A DNA stretch of 33,570 nucleotides from Streptomyces purpureus (lineage in GTDB: Bacteria; Actinomycetota; Actinomycetes; Streptomycetales; Streptomycetaceae): NCBI RefSeq assembly GCF_014648195.1, contig NZ_BMQQ01000046.1, positions 1 through 33,570 on the forward strand. Reading direction: 5' to 3'. Below are positions 15,235 through 22,703 of this stretch, in pieces (positions within the stretch are counted from its first letter, which is position 1; each line of letters begins with the position of its first letter). The position numbers were made by a program, and so were the translations under genes. The notes beneath the pieces were generated by a model. It saw only the letters and a list, made by a program, of their open reading frames with translations, made no database searches and was not told the origin of the DNA.

Positions 15235-16491
15235 ATGAACCACACGCCGCGCTTCCGCACCGTCCTGAGCTGCACTTTGCTGGCGGGCATCGCCTCCGCG
15301 AGTGCCACAGCGTGCGGCGAATCCGACCGGCACCCCCTGTCCGTTAAGCCATACGACGCCGCCCAGCAGGTGGCCCTCAACACCCCCAAGGGCCGGGCCA
15401 AGGCGAATCCGGACAAGCCCCTCGAAGTCACCGCGAAGGGCAAGGAGAGCCGGATCACCGATGTGACGGCCACCGACGCGGACGGCCACCGGCTCGCCGG
15501 CGAGCTCACCGCCGACGGCCGTCGCTGGCGCTCCACGGGCGCGCTCGCGGCCGGCGTCACCTACACCGTGAAGGTCGCCACGGAGGACCGTGACGGCGCT
15601 CCTGGCGCCCGTACGGTCACTTTCGAGACCTCACCGGCCAAGCGGGTCCTCAAGGTCGAATTCGGCCCGGAGGCGGGCACGTACGGCGTCGGCCAGCCCA
15701 TCACCGCGACGCTGAGCCTGCCGGTCAAGGCCAAGGCGGCCCGGGCGGTGGTCGAGCGGGGCCTCACGGTCCGCTCCACCCCCTCCGTGGAGGGCGCCTG
15801 GCACTGGGCGGACGACGAGAAGCTGCACTTCCGCCCGAAGGAGTACTGGCCCAGCGGCGCCACCGTCACGGCCTCCAGCAACCTCGCCGGGGTGAAGGTC
15901 GCCGACAAGCTCTACGGCGCCCCCGTCAAGCCGCTGAAGCTGACCATCGGCGACCGGATCGAGGCCATCACCGACGCCGCCTCGCACTCCATGACGGTCA
16001 AGCGCAACGGAAAGGTGATCAACACCATTCCGGTGACCACCGGGAAGCCGGGATTTTCCACCCGAAACGGCATCAAGGTGGTGCTCGGCAAGGAGTACTT
16101 CGTCCGGATGCGCAGCACCACCGTCGGCATCGCCGCCAGCAGCAGCGAGTCGTACGACCTGCCCGTCTACTACGCGACCCGGGTCACCTGGAGTGGTGAA
16201 TACGTCCACGCCGCGCCGTGGTCCCTCGGCTCACACGGCTACGCCAACGTCAGCCACGGCTGCACGGGCATGTCCACCCGCAACGCCGCCTGGTTCTACG
16301 AGACCGTCAAACCCGGCGACCTCGTCACCGTCGTCAACAGCTACGGCGACACCATGGACACCTTCGGCAACGGCTTCGGCGACTGGAACCTGAGCTGGGA
16401 CAAGTGGCGCCAGGGCAGCGCCCTGCTCGCCGACACCCGCGACGGCAGCAGCCCCACCGACCGGGCGAGACTGCGGCCCGTTGTTCTTTAG
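15235..16491 (+). CDS. L,D-transpeptidase (YkuD), Ig-like domain lipoprotein
   Basis: An exported enzyme of about 418 residues likely to make 3-3 crosslinks in peptidoglycan. The N-terminus looks like a lipoprotein signal (TLLAGIASASATAC, C27), followed by one or two Ig-like domains (about 45-250) as in mycobacterial Ldt proteins. The YkuD domain (about 250-385) ends in HAAPWSLGSHG and SHGCTGMS, with catalytic C343 and H341. The ATG at 15235 gives the cleanest signal peptide; an in-frame ATG at 15163 lies within the ctaF terminator and is unlikely. GAGGA at 15211-15215 is too far to be its ribosome binding site, so the start is slightly uncertain. It sits between two oxidase operons without obvious link to respiration. 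Confidence 0.93.
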   Translation: MNHTPRFRTVLSCTLLAGIASASATACGESDRHPLSVKPYDAAQQVALNTPKGRAKANPDKPLEVTAKGKESRITDVTATDADGHRLAGELTADGRRWRSTGALAAGVTYTVKVATEDRDGAPGARTVTFETSPAKRVLKVEFGPEAGTYGVGQPITATLSLPVKAKAARAVVERGLTVRSTPSVEGAWHWADDEKLHFRPKEYWPSGATVTASSNLAGVKVADKLYGAPVKPLKLTIGDRIEAITDAASHSMTVKRNGKVINTIPVTTGKPGFSTRNGIKVVLGKEYFVRMRSTTVGIAASSSESYDLPVYYATRVTWSGEYVHAAPWSLGSHGYANVSHGCTGMSTRNAAWFYETVKPGDLVTVVNSYGDTMDTFGNGFGDWNLSWDKWRQGSALLADTRDGSSPTDRARLRPVVL

Positions 16492-16499
16492 GGGCTCGG

Positions 16500-16904
16500 T
16501 CAGACCTGGAGAGCCAGCTTGCGTGTACGGAGCAAGGAGGCCAGCGTGTCCGCGAATTCGACCGGCTCCACCGGAAGGGTCACCGCGGCGTCCGCGCGGC
16601 TCCAGGTGGCCAGCCAGGCGTCCTGCGGGCGGCCGATGAGCAGCAGCACGGGAGGGCACTGGAAGATCTCGTCCTTGATCTGCCGGCAGACCCCCATACC
16701 GCCCGCGGGCACCGCCTCGCCGTCCAGCACACAGACGTCGACACCGCCCTGGTCCAGGCGCTCCAGGACCGCCGGCAGCGTCGCGCACTCGACGAACTCG
16801 ACCGGGGGAACGTCGGCGGCGGGCCTGCGCCCCGCGGCCAGCCGCACCTGCTCACGCGTGTTCGCGTCGTCGCTGTAGACCAGGACCGTGGCGCTCGACT
16901 GCAT
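16500..16904 (-). CDS. stand-alone receiver-like protein with altered active site
   Basis: 134 residues with the fold of a response regulator receiver and no output domain. Expected acidic residues D12/D13 (YSDDAN) and a candidate phospho-acceptor D61 (VCVLDGE) are present. The conserved lysine of the fifth strand is missing: the segment reads AAVTLPVEP, with leucine where K-P is usual. The middle (GGMGVCRQIKDEI) matches the region after strand 3. ATG preceded by GGAGG at ideal spacing. It runs head-on into the transpeptidase gene with an 8-bp gap and is divergent from ctaE. It may act by protein contact, with or without phosphorylation; partner unknown. Confidence 0.85.
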   Translation of the reverse strand: MQSSATVLVYSDDANTREQVRLAAGRRPAADVPPVEFVECATLPAVLERLDQGGVDVCVLDGEAVPAGGMGVCRQIKDEIFQCPPVLLLIGRPQDAWLATWSRADAAVTLPVEPVEFADTLASLLRTRKLALQV

Positions 16905-16939
16905 CGTTCCTCCGTAAAGGTCATCAACCGATGCGCGGG

Positions 16940-16966
16940 ATGCTACTCCGTCGGACACCGTGTCAA
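16940..16966 (-). promoter_or_regulatory. candidate promoter of the receiver gene
   Basis: On the minus strand TTGACA (16966-16961) and TAGCAT (16945-16940) are separated by 15 bases, slightly short for the main sigma factor. It would start RNA near 16933, about 30 bases before the ATG. Three CGGACAC repeats (16952, 16975, 17017) surround it. Confidence 0.4.
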
Positions 16967-17059
16967 CACCGGTTCGGACACCACTTCGATGAGCCGTTCG
17001 AGCCCTGCACGACGTGCGGACACACCGAACGGCACCCCCCGGAGTGAGGGCGGGATAAG

Positions 17060-17080
17060 CGACCGACATAATGTCGGTCG
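17060..17080. repeat. perfect 21-base palindrome across the ctaE start codon
   Basis: Positions 17060-17069 and 17071-17080 are exact reverse complements around A17070. The right arm is the first ten bases of ctaE, including the ATG. It could be an operator, or an RNA hairpin that hides the start codon. The left arm (CGACCGACAT) is non-coding, so the symmetry is not explained by codon constraint. Confidence 0.85.
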
Positions 17081-17691
17081 TGGCGACAGCAACGACAGTA
17101 GAAACCGGGCACGCGCACCCGTCGGTCAATCGGCCGAACCTCACCAGCGTCGGAACCATCATCTGGCTGAGTTCCGAGCTGATGTTCTTCGCGGCCCTCT
17201 TCGCGATGTACTTCACCCTGCGATCCGTGACGGGTGCCGAGTACTGGGCAGAAAAGGCCTCGGCCTTGAACTTCCCGTTCTCGGCGACCAACACCACGAT
17301 CCTGGTGCTCTCCTCCCTCACCTGCCAGCTCGGCGTCTTCGCCGCGGAGCGGGGCGATGTGAAGAAGCTCCGGGCGTGGTTCGTGGTCACCTTCGTGATG
17401 GGTGCGATCTTCATCGGCGGCCAGGTCTTCGAGTACACCGAGCTGGTCAAGCACGAGGGCCTTTCGCTCTCGTCCGACCCGTACGGCTCCGTGTTCTACC
17501 TGACGACCGGCTTCCACGGCCTGCACGTGACGGGCGGACTCATCGCCTTCCTGCTGGTCCTCGGCAGGACGTACGCGGCCAAGAGATTCACCCACGAGCA
17601 GGCAACCGCCGCCATCGTCGTGTCCTACTACTGGCACTTCGTCGATGTCGTCTGGATCGGCCTCTTCGCCACGATCTACATGATCAAGTAG
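17071..17691 (+). CDS. ctaE: cytochrome c oxidase subunit III
   Basis: A 206-residue membrane subunit with five helices, as in the short actinobacterial form that lacks the first two helices of the seven-helix version. SSELMFFAALFAMYF, GQVFEYTEL and GFHGLHVTGG then SYYWHFVDVVWIGLF are hallmark motifs; the acidic E in the first and the FHGLHV histidines are conserved. It stabilises subunit I and its proton uptake path. The ATG at 17071 gives the familiar MSVVATATT start and lies inside a palindrome; a GTG three codons on is an alternative. No good Shine-Dalgarno is visible. It leads the ctaE-qcrCAB unit. Confidence 0.95.
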   Translation: MSVVATATTVETGHAHPSVNRPNLTSVGTIIWLSSELMFFAALFAMYFTLRSVTGAEYWAEKASALNFPFSATNTTILVLSSLTCQLGVFAAERGDVKKLRAWFVVTFVMGAIFIGGQVFEYTELVKHEGLSLSSDPYGSVFYLTTGFHGLHVTGGLIAFLLVLGRTYAAKRFTHEQATAAIVVSYYWHFVDVVWIGLFATIYMIK

Positions 17692-17710
17692 TCGGTCCCG
17701 AAGACCGACT
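17690..17710 (+). other. hairpin between ctaE and qcrC
   Basis: Perfect 7-bp stem (17690-17696 with 17704-17710) with a CCCGAAG loop, starting within the ctaE stop codon. No T run. It could be an RNA processing or stability element that sets different ctaE and qcr levels, or a weak terminator. Confidence 0.5.
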
Positions 17711-17756
17711 CATCCAGCAAGCATCGACGCAGAAGATCCTGACACCGGGGTAATCC

Positions 17757-18566
17757 GTGAAAAAGCTCTCCGCACGACGACGCCATCCGCTGGCGGCGGT
17801 CGTCGTCCTACTTCTCGCGCTGGCGGCCACTGGGGGGCTGTACGCCGCGTTCGCACCCGCGGGCACGGCGAAGGCCGACGAAACCGCCCAGTCCCTCGCC
17901 ATCGAGGAGGGCAAGAAGCTCTACACCGTCGGCTGCGCCAGCTGCCACGGAACCGGCGGTCAGGGCACCACTGACGGCCCGTCCCTGGTCGGCGTCGGCT
18001 CCGCGGCCGTGGACTTCCAGGTCGGCACGGGCCGTATGCCGGCCCAGCAGCCGGGCGCCCAGGTGCCGAGGAAGAAGGTCATCTACTCGCAGGCCGAGAT
18101 CGACCAGCTCGCGGCCTACGTGGCCTCCCTCGGTGCCGGTCCGATCACGCCGAAGGCCGGCCAGTACAGCCCCGACGGCGCGGACATCGCCAAGGGTGGC
18201 GACCTGTTCCGCAACAACTGCGCCCAGTGCCACAACTTCACCGGTGAGGGCGGCGCCCTGACGCACGGCAAGTACGCCCCGAACCTGGCGAACGTGAGCC
18301 CGAAGCACCTCTACGAGGCCATGCAGACCGGCCCGCAGAACATGCCTTCCTTCCCGGACACGACCATGCCGGAGAAGGAGAAGAAGGACATCATCGCCTA
18401 CGTCCAGGCCGTCAACAGTGACCGGACCGAGACCCCCGGCGGATTCAAGCTCGGTGCCCTCGGCCCCGTCAGTGAGGGTCTGTTCGCGTGGGTGTTCGGC
18501 CTGGGCGCACTGATCGCATGTGCCGTTTGGGTCGCGGCCCACACCGCTAAGGCCAAGAAGTCATGA
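17757..18566 (+). CDS. qcrC: di-haem cytochrome c subunit of the bcc complex
   Basis: A 269-residue membrane-anchored protein that replaces soluble cytochrome c in actinobacteria, passing electrons from the Rieske protein to CuA of the oxidase. Signal-anchor at about 11-32, two cytochrome c domains with CASCH (C60-H64) and CAQCH (C155-H159), probable axial Met residues M94 and M196 or M204, and a C-terminal helix (about 238-262) with a short basic tail. GTG start with a GGGGTA upstream; its stop overlaps the qcrA start (ATGA). Haem attachment would need a System II cytochrome c biogenesis set, which is not in this window. Confidence 0.96.
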   Translation: MKKLSARRRHPLAAVVVLLLALAATGGLYAAFAPAGTAKADETAQSLAIEEGKKLYTVGCASCHGTGGQGTTDGPSLVGVGSAAVDFQVGTGRMPAQQPGAQVPRKKVIYSQAEIDQLAAYVASLGAGPITPKAGQYSPDGADIAKGGDLFRNNCAQCHNFTGEGGALTHGKYAPNLANVSPKHLYEAMQTGPQNMPSFPDTTMPEKEKKDIIAYVQAVNSDRTETPGGFKLGALGPVSEGLFAWVFGLGALIACAVWVAAHTAKAKKS

Positions 18567-19615
18567 GTACCCAAGAGATTCCAGAAGAGAACCTGCCCGT
18601 TGAGCAGGGCACCGCGCACGGCGCGGTGAAGGTCGCCGACGACCCGTTCGCCGACCCGGGCCTCCCGCCCCACAAGCCGCGCATCCAGGACATCGACGAG
18701 CGGGCCGCCAAGCGGTCCGAGCGTGCGGTCGCCTTCATGTTCGTGCTGTCGATGCTGGCCACCGTTGCCTTCATCGCCGCGTACGTGATCTTCCCGGTCG
18801 ACAAGATCGTGTACATCTGGCCCTTCGGCCACGTGAGCGCGCTCAACTTCAGCCTGGGATGGACCCTCGGTCTCGCACTCTTCTTCATCGGCGCGGGCGC
18901 GGTCCACTGGGCCCGTACGCTCATGTCCGACGTGGAGATGGCCGACGAGCGGCACCCGATCCAGGCGTCGCCCGAGGTCAAGGCGCAGGTCATGGCCGAC
19001 TTCGCGGCCGGTGCCGAGGAGTCCGCGCTGGGTCGGCGCAAGCTGATCCGCAACACCATGTTCGGCGCGCTGGCGCTGGTGCCGCTCTCCGGCATCGTCC
19101 TGCTGCGTGACATGGGCCCGCTGCCCGAGGACAAGCTCCGCAAGACCCTGTGGGCCAGGGGCAAGCAGCTCATCAACATGAACACGCATGAGCCGCTGCG
19201 CCCCGAGGACGTCGCCGTCGGTTCGCTGACCTTCGCGATGCCCGAGGGCCTCTCGGAGCACGACCACGGCTTCCAGACCGAGATCGCCAAGGCCGCCCTG
19301 ATGATCGTCCGCATCCAGCCGGACGACATCAAGGACAAGCGCGAGCTCGAGTGGTCGCACGAGGGCATCGTCGCCTTCTCGAAGATCTGCACCCACGTGG
19401 GCTGCCCGATCTCGCTGTACGAGCAGCAGACGCACCACGTGCTCTGCCCGTGCCACCAGTCCACCTTCGACCTGTCCGACGGCGCCCGGGTCATCTTCGG
19501 CCCGGCCGGTCACGCCCTGCCGCAGCTGCGCATCGGCGTGAACGACAAGGGCTTCCTCGAGGCGCTCGGCGACTTCGAAGAGCCCGTCGGTCCTGCCTTC
19601 TGGGAGCGCGGATGA
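18563..19615 (+). CDS. qcrA: Rieske iron-sulfur subunit of the bcc complex
   Basis: 350 residues, much longer than mitochondrial Rieske proteins. It has a charged N-tail (about 1-54), membrane helices at about 55-76, 93-118 and 166-183 (three, as in actinobacteria), and then the Rieske domain. The [2Fe-2S] ligands are in CTHVGC (C276, H278) and CPCH (C295, H298), with C281 and C297 forming the usual disulfide. Basic GRRKLIRNT before the third helix resembles a Tat-type signal placed internally, as known for this family. It takes an electron from menaquinol at the Qo site and passes it to QcrC. Coupled by 4-bp overlaps to both neighbours. Confidence 0.96.
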   Translation: MSTQEIPEENLPVEQGTAHGAVKVADDPFADPGLPPHKPRIQDIDERAAKRSERAVAFMFVLSMLATVAFIAAYVIFPVDKIVYIWPFGHVSALNFSLGWTLGLALFFIGAGAVHWARTLMSDVEMADERHPIQASPEVKAQVMADFAAGAEESALGRRKLIRNTMFGALALVPLSGIVLLRDMGPLPEDKLRKTLWARGKQLINMNTHEPLRPEDVAVGSLTFAMPEGLSEHDHGFQTEIAKAALMIVRIQPDDIKDKRELEWSHEGIVAFSKICTHVGCPISLYEQQTHHVLCPCHQSTFDLSDGARVIFGPAGHALPQLRIGVNDKGFLEALGDFEEPVGPAFWERG

Positions 19616-21240
19616 GCACCGCAACCGAGACCAAGAACAAGAAGGCACCCGCGGGTGAGCGGGTCGCCGACTGGGCCGACGGTCGGCTGGGGATCTACAC
19701 CCTGGCCAAGGCCAACATGCGCAAGATCTTCCCGGACCACTGGTCCTTCATGCTCGGTGAGATCGCGCTCTACAGCTTCATCGTCATCATCCTCACGGGT
19801 GTGTACCTGACGCTGTTCTTCCACCCGTCGATGAACGAGGTGGAGTACCACGGCAGCTACGTCCCGCTGCAGGGACAGCTGATGTCCGAGGCGTTCAACT
19901 CGACCATGCACATCTCCTTCGATGTGCGCGGTGGTCTGCTCATCCGGCAGATCCACCACTGGGGCGCGCTGATCTTCCTCGCGGCGATGTTCGTGCACAT
20001 GATGCGCGTCTTCTTCACGGGTGCCTTCCGCAAGCCGCGTGAGATCAACTGGCTCTTCGGATTCCTGCTGTTCTTCCTGGGCATGTTCACCGGCTTCACC
20101 GGTTACTCGCTCCCGGACGACCTGCTCTCCGGCACCGGTGTCCGCTTCATGCAGGGCGCGATCCTGTCCGTGCCGATCATCGGTACGTACATCTCGATGT
20201 TCCTGTTCGGCGGGGAGTTCCCCGGCGGCGACTTCGTGGCCCGGTTCTACTCGGCGCACATCCTGCTGCTGCCCGGCATCATGCTCGGCCTGGTGGTCGC
20301 CCACCTGATCCTGGTGGTCGTCCACAAGCACACGCACTACCAGGGCCCGGGCCGGACGAACAACAACGTCGTCGGCATGCCGCTGATGCCGGTCTACATG
20401 GCCAAGGCCGGAGGCTTCTTCTTCCTGGTCTTCGGTGTCATCGCCATCGTCGCGGCGGTCGCCACGATCAACCCGATCTGGGCGATCGGCCCGTACCGGC
20501 CGGACTACGTGGGCACCGGCGCGCAGCCCGACTGGTACATGGGCTTCGCCGAAGGCCTGATCCGTGTCATGCCGGGCTGGGAGATCAACCTCTGGGGCCA
20601 CACCCTCGTCCTGGGTGTGTTCATCCCGCTGCTGCTCTTCCCGCTGGTCCTCGGCGCGATCGCGGTCTACCCGTTCATCGAGTCCTGGATCACCGGCGAC
20701 AAGCGCGAGCACCACATCGCGCAGCGCCCGCGGAACGCCCCGACGCGCACCGCCTTCGGTGTCGCCTGGATCACCGCGTACGGGATCATGCTGGTCGGTG
20801 GTGGCAACGACATCTTCGCCACCCACTTCAACCTCTCGATCAACTCGATCACCTGGTTCGTCCGGATCTTCTTCTTCGCCGGACCGGTCATCGCGTTCAT
20901 CATCACCAAGCGGATCTGCCTGGGTCTGCAGCGGCGCGACCACGACAAGGTGCTGCACGGACGCGAGTCCGGCATCATCAAGCGGCTGCCGCACGGTGAG
21001 TTCGTCGAGGTCCACGAGCCGCTCAGCGCGGGCGACCGGTACAAGCTCACGGCTCACGAGCAGTACGAGCCCGCCGAGCTGCCGCCGGCCGTCGACGAGA
21101 ACGGTGTGGAGCGCAAGATCTCCCGCACCGAGAAGCTCCGGGTCAAGCTCAACAAGAGCTACTACGGCGATGGCAGCCAGATCGCCAAGCCCACCGCCGA
21201 GGAGTACAAGGAGATCACCGAGGGCCACGGCCACCACTGA
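19612..21240 (+). CDS. qcrB: cytochrome b subunit of the bcc complex
   Basis: The membrane core of menaquinol:cytochrome c reductase, 542 residues. The haem b ligand pairs are in HHWGALIFLAAMFVHMM (H115 or H116, and H129) and in SAHILLLPGIMLGLVVAH (H216, H231). The Qo loop reads PDWY (306-309), the actinobacterial variant of PEWY. Eight membrane helices are followed by an extra C-terminal cytoplasmic tail of about 110 residues rich in charged residues and ending GHGHH. Menaquinone is the expected substrate. Coupled to qcrA by ATGA overlap; a terminator follows. Confidence 0.97.
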   Translation: MSTATETKNKKAPAGERVADWADGRLGIYTLAKANMRKIFPDHWSFMLGEIALYSFIVIILTGVYLTLFFHPSMNEVEYHGSYVPLQGQLMSEAFNSTMHISFDVRGGLLIRQIHHWGALIFLAAMFVHMMRVFFTGAFRKPREINWLFGFLLFFLGMFTGFTGYSLPDDLLSGTGVRFMQGAILSVPIIGTYISMFLFGGEFPGGDFVARFYSAHILLLPGIMLGLVVAHLILVVVHKHTHYQGPGRTNNNVVGMPLMPVYMAKAGGFFFLVFGVIAIVAAVATINPIWAIGPYRPDYVGTGAQPDWYMGFAEGLIRVMPGWEINLWGHTLVLGVFIPLLLFPLVLGAIAVYPFIESWITGDKREHHIAQRPRNAPTRTAFGVAWITAYGIMLVGGGNDIFATHFNLSINSITWFVRIFFFAGPVIAFIITKRICLGLQRRDHDKVLHGRESGIIKRLPHGEFVEVHEPLSAGDRYKLTAHEQYEPAELPPAVDENGVERKISRTEKLRVKLNKSYYGDGSQIAKPTAEEYKEITEGHGHH

Positions 21241-21267
21241 TCCCTGACCTGAAGGTCGCCACGGCAG

Positions 21268-21299
21268 GAGCCCCGTCCACTCGCTGGACGGGGCTCTTT
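21268..21299 (+). terminator. terminator of the ctaE-qcrCAB unit
   Basis: A 12-bp perfect stem (21268-21279 with 21285-21296) with loop CTCGC and TTT directly after it, 27 bp beyond the qcrB stop. Confidence 0.9.
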
Positions 21300-21364
21300 G
21301 CCGTCCCTGGGGCTCGATAGGGTGGGAGTCACCTTTTCTTCACACCGACGAACCAGGAGCGACC

Positions 21365-22453
21365 ATGAGCGCTGTGAACCCCGCTGGGGGGTCCCCCAGC
21401 GGAGCGTGGGGGAGCGACACCGCGGCGGGCCGCTCCTGGCCCTCCGTCCTGGACGGTCTGCTGAGCGGGCGCGACCTGAGCGCCGAGGACACCGCCTGGG
21501 CGATGGACAAGATCCTGCGGGGCGAGGCCACCGACGCCCAGATCGCCGGGTTCGCGGTGGCCCTGCGAGCCAAGGGCGAGACGGTCGAGGAGATCTCCGG
21601 TCTCGTACGGACCATGTACGCGCACGCCAACCTCATCGAGGTCCCCGGCCCGTCGGTGGACATCGTCGGCACCGGTGGCGACGGCGCGAAGACGGTCAAC
21701 ATCTCCACCATGTCGGCGATCGTCGTCGCCGGCACGGGTGCCAAGGTCGTCAAGCACGGCAACCGCGCCGCGTCCAGTGCGAGCGGTGCCTCCGACGTCC
21801 TGGAGAAGCTCGGCGTCAACCTGCGGCTCACCCCGAAGCGGGTCGCCGAGGTCGCCGAGGAAGCCGGCGTCACCTTCTGTTTCGCGGTGACCTTCCATCC
21901 CGCGCTCCGCCATGTCGCCGCGGCCCGCAAGGAACTCGGCATCCGCACCACCTTCAACTTCCTCGGGCCGCTCACCAACCCCGCCCAGGTCAGGGCCCAG
22001 GCCACCGGTGTCGCCGACGCCCGGATGGCGCCCATCCTCGCCGGGGTCCTGGCCGAGCGCGGCTCCTCCGCCCTGGTCTTCCGTGGCGACGACGGCCTCG
22101 ACGAGCTGACGACCACCGCCACCTCACACGTATGGGTGGTCCGGGACGGCAGCGTCCGCGAGGAGAGTTTCGACCCGCGGGACGTCGGCATCGAACTGGT
22201 CCCCGTCGAGGCGCTGCGCGGCGCCGACGCCTCCTACAACGCCGATGTGGCCCGTCGGCTGCTCGCCGGCGAGACCGGGCCCGTACGGGACGCGGTACTG
22301 CTCAACTCGGCTGCGGCGCTGGTCGCTTTGGCGCCGACGGACGAGCCGCTCGTGGCGCAGATCAGGGCCGGAATGGCGAAGGCGGCCGAGTCCATCGACT
22401 CGGGCCAGGCCCGCCGGGCGCTGGAACGCTGGGTGACGGCCAGCAACGCGTGA
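21365..22453 (+). CDS. trpD: anthranilate phosphoribosyltransferase
   Basis: Second step of tryptophan synthesis: joins anthranilate to PRPP. 362 residues. The PRPP-binding GTGGD (102-106) is followed by KTVNIST and the anthranilate-site KHGNRAASS (130-138); the usual N-terminal helical domain begins at about residue 24 (SWPSVLDGLLSGRDLS). AGGAG four bases before the ATG. Residues about 9-17 (GSPSGAWGS) are encoded by a palindromic repeat and look like an insertion into an otherwise normal N-terminus. It is not in a trp operon here, and a terminator isolates it from what follows. Confidence 0.96.
   Translation: MSAVNPAGGSPSGAWGSDTAAGRSWPSVLDGLLSGRDLSAEDTAWAMDKILRGEATDAQIAGFAVALRAKGETVEEISGLVRTMYAHANLIEVPGPSVDIVGTGGDGAKTVNISTMSAIVVAGTGAKVVKHGNRAASSASGASDVLEKLGVNLRLTPKRVAEVAEEAGVTFCFAVTFHPALRHVAAARKELGIRTTFNFLGPLTNPAQVRAQATGVADARMAPILAGVLAERGSSALVFRGDDGLDELTTTATSHVWVVRDGSVREESFDPRDVGIELVPVEALRGADASYNADVARRLLAGETGPVRDAVLLNSAAALVALAPTDEPLVAQIRAGMAKAAESIDSGQARRALERWVTASNA
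21381..21413. repeat. palindromic repeat inserted in frame in trpD
   Basis: Two mutually exclusive hairpins share one arm: 21381-21390 with 21393-21402 (10 bp) and 21392-21398 with 21407-21413 (7 bp). The sequence type (runs of GGGGG and CCCCC flanking AGCGGAGCG) resembles a short repeat I remember as common between genes in Streptomyces genomes. Here it lies wholly within codons 6-17 of trpD without breaking the frame. Confidence 0.7.
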
Positions 22454-22458
22454 CCCCG

Positions 22459-22497
22459 CGCGCGACCCCGTTCCGGTATCCGGAACGGGGTTGCGCG
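22459..22497 (+). terminator. trpD terminator
   Basis: An 18-pair stem counting one G-U (22459-22476 with 22480-22497), loop TAT, starting 5 bp after the trpD stop. Its 3' arm contains the -35 hexamer of the next promoter. Confidence 0.88.
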
Positions 22498-22520
22498 TCC
22501 ACGATCACGTGTCATACGTT
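22491..22520 (+). promoter_or_regulatory. promoter of the SAM-IV leader
   Basis: TTGCGC (22491-22496) and TACGTT (22515-22520) are 18 bases apart, a good match to the main Streptomyces sigma factor. The predicted start of RNA, about 22527, coincides with the first base of the riboswitch. Confidence 0.65.
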
Positions 22521-22527
22521 CTCTTCA

Positions 22528-22646
22528 GGTCATGAGTGACAGCCATTAAGGCCCCGGCTGGCTGTCCGGCAACCCTCCGTCCGTGGCGGGGTGCCCCGGG
22601 TGAAGACCAGGTCGTGGACAGCAAGGTCCACGGCAAGCGCGGACCC
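22528..22646 (+). promoter_or_regulatory. SAM-IV riboswitch
   Basis: A 119-base element matching the actinobacterial SAM-IV class as I recall it, almost base for base in the core. P1: GGTC 22528-22531 with GACC 22605-22608. P2: ACAGCC 22539-22544 with GGCTGT 22560-22565. The CCGGCAACCCTCC segment (22566-22578) and GGGGTGCCCCGGGTGA (22588-22603) form the SAM-binding core. P5: CGTGGAC 22613-22619 with GTCCACG 22626-22632, loop AGCAAG. Pseudoknot: GTCCG 22579-22583 with CGGAC 22640-22644. SAM binding normally lowers expression of the downstream gene, here a class V PLP enzyme. Confidence 0.93.
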
Positions 22647-22693
22647 CTGCACGCGTCGAACGTGTGCGGCCCTGGGGTCCTTGGTCCTCAAGG
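22641..22693 (+). promoter_or_regulatory. putative expression platform of the riboswitch
   Basis: GGACCCC (22641-22647) can pair with GGGGTCC (22674-22680), enclosing a second hairpin GCACGCG/CGTGTGC (22649-22655 with 22661-22667, one G-U, loop TCGAA). GGAC of the first arm is also part of the riboswitch pseudoknot, so the two folds compete. If the platform helix is not formed, CCTTG (22679-22683) is free to pair with CAAGG (22689-22693), which covers half of the GGGAG ribosome binding site at 22692-22696. The pairings are visible; the switching order is inferred. Confidence 0.6.
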
Positions 22694-22703
22694 GAGCAGT
22701 CTC

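Noticed and set aside
17060..17080. Rex-type redox operator at ctaE
   Set aside because: The palindrome CGACCGACAT-A-ATGTCGGTCG does not resemble the TTGTGAA...TTCACAA type site known for Streptomyces Rex.
21365..21413. Tryptophan attenuator at trpD
   Set aside because: The competing hairpins lie inside the coding region, there is no Trp-codon leader peptide and no T run; a repeat insertion explains them better.
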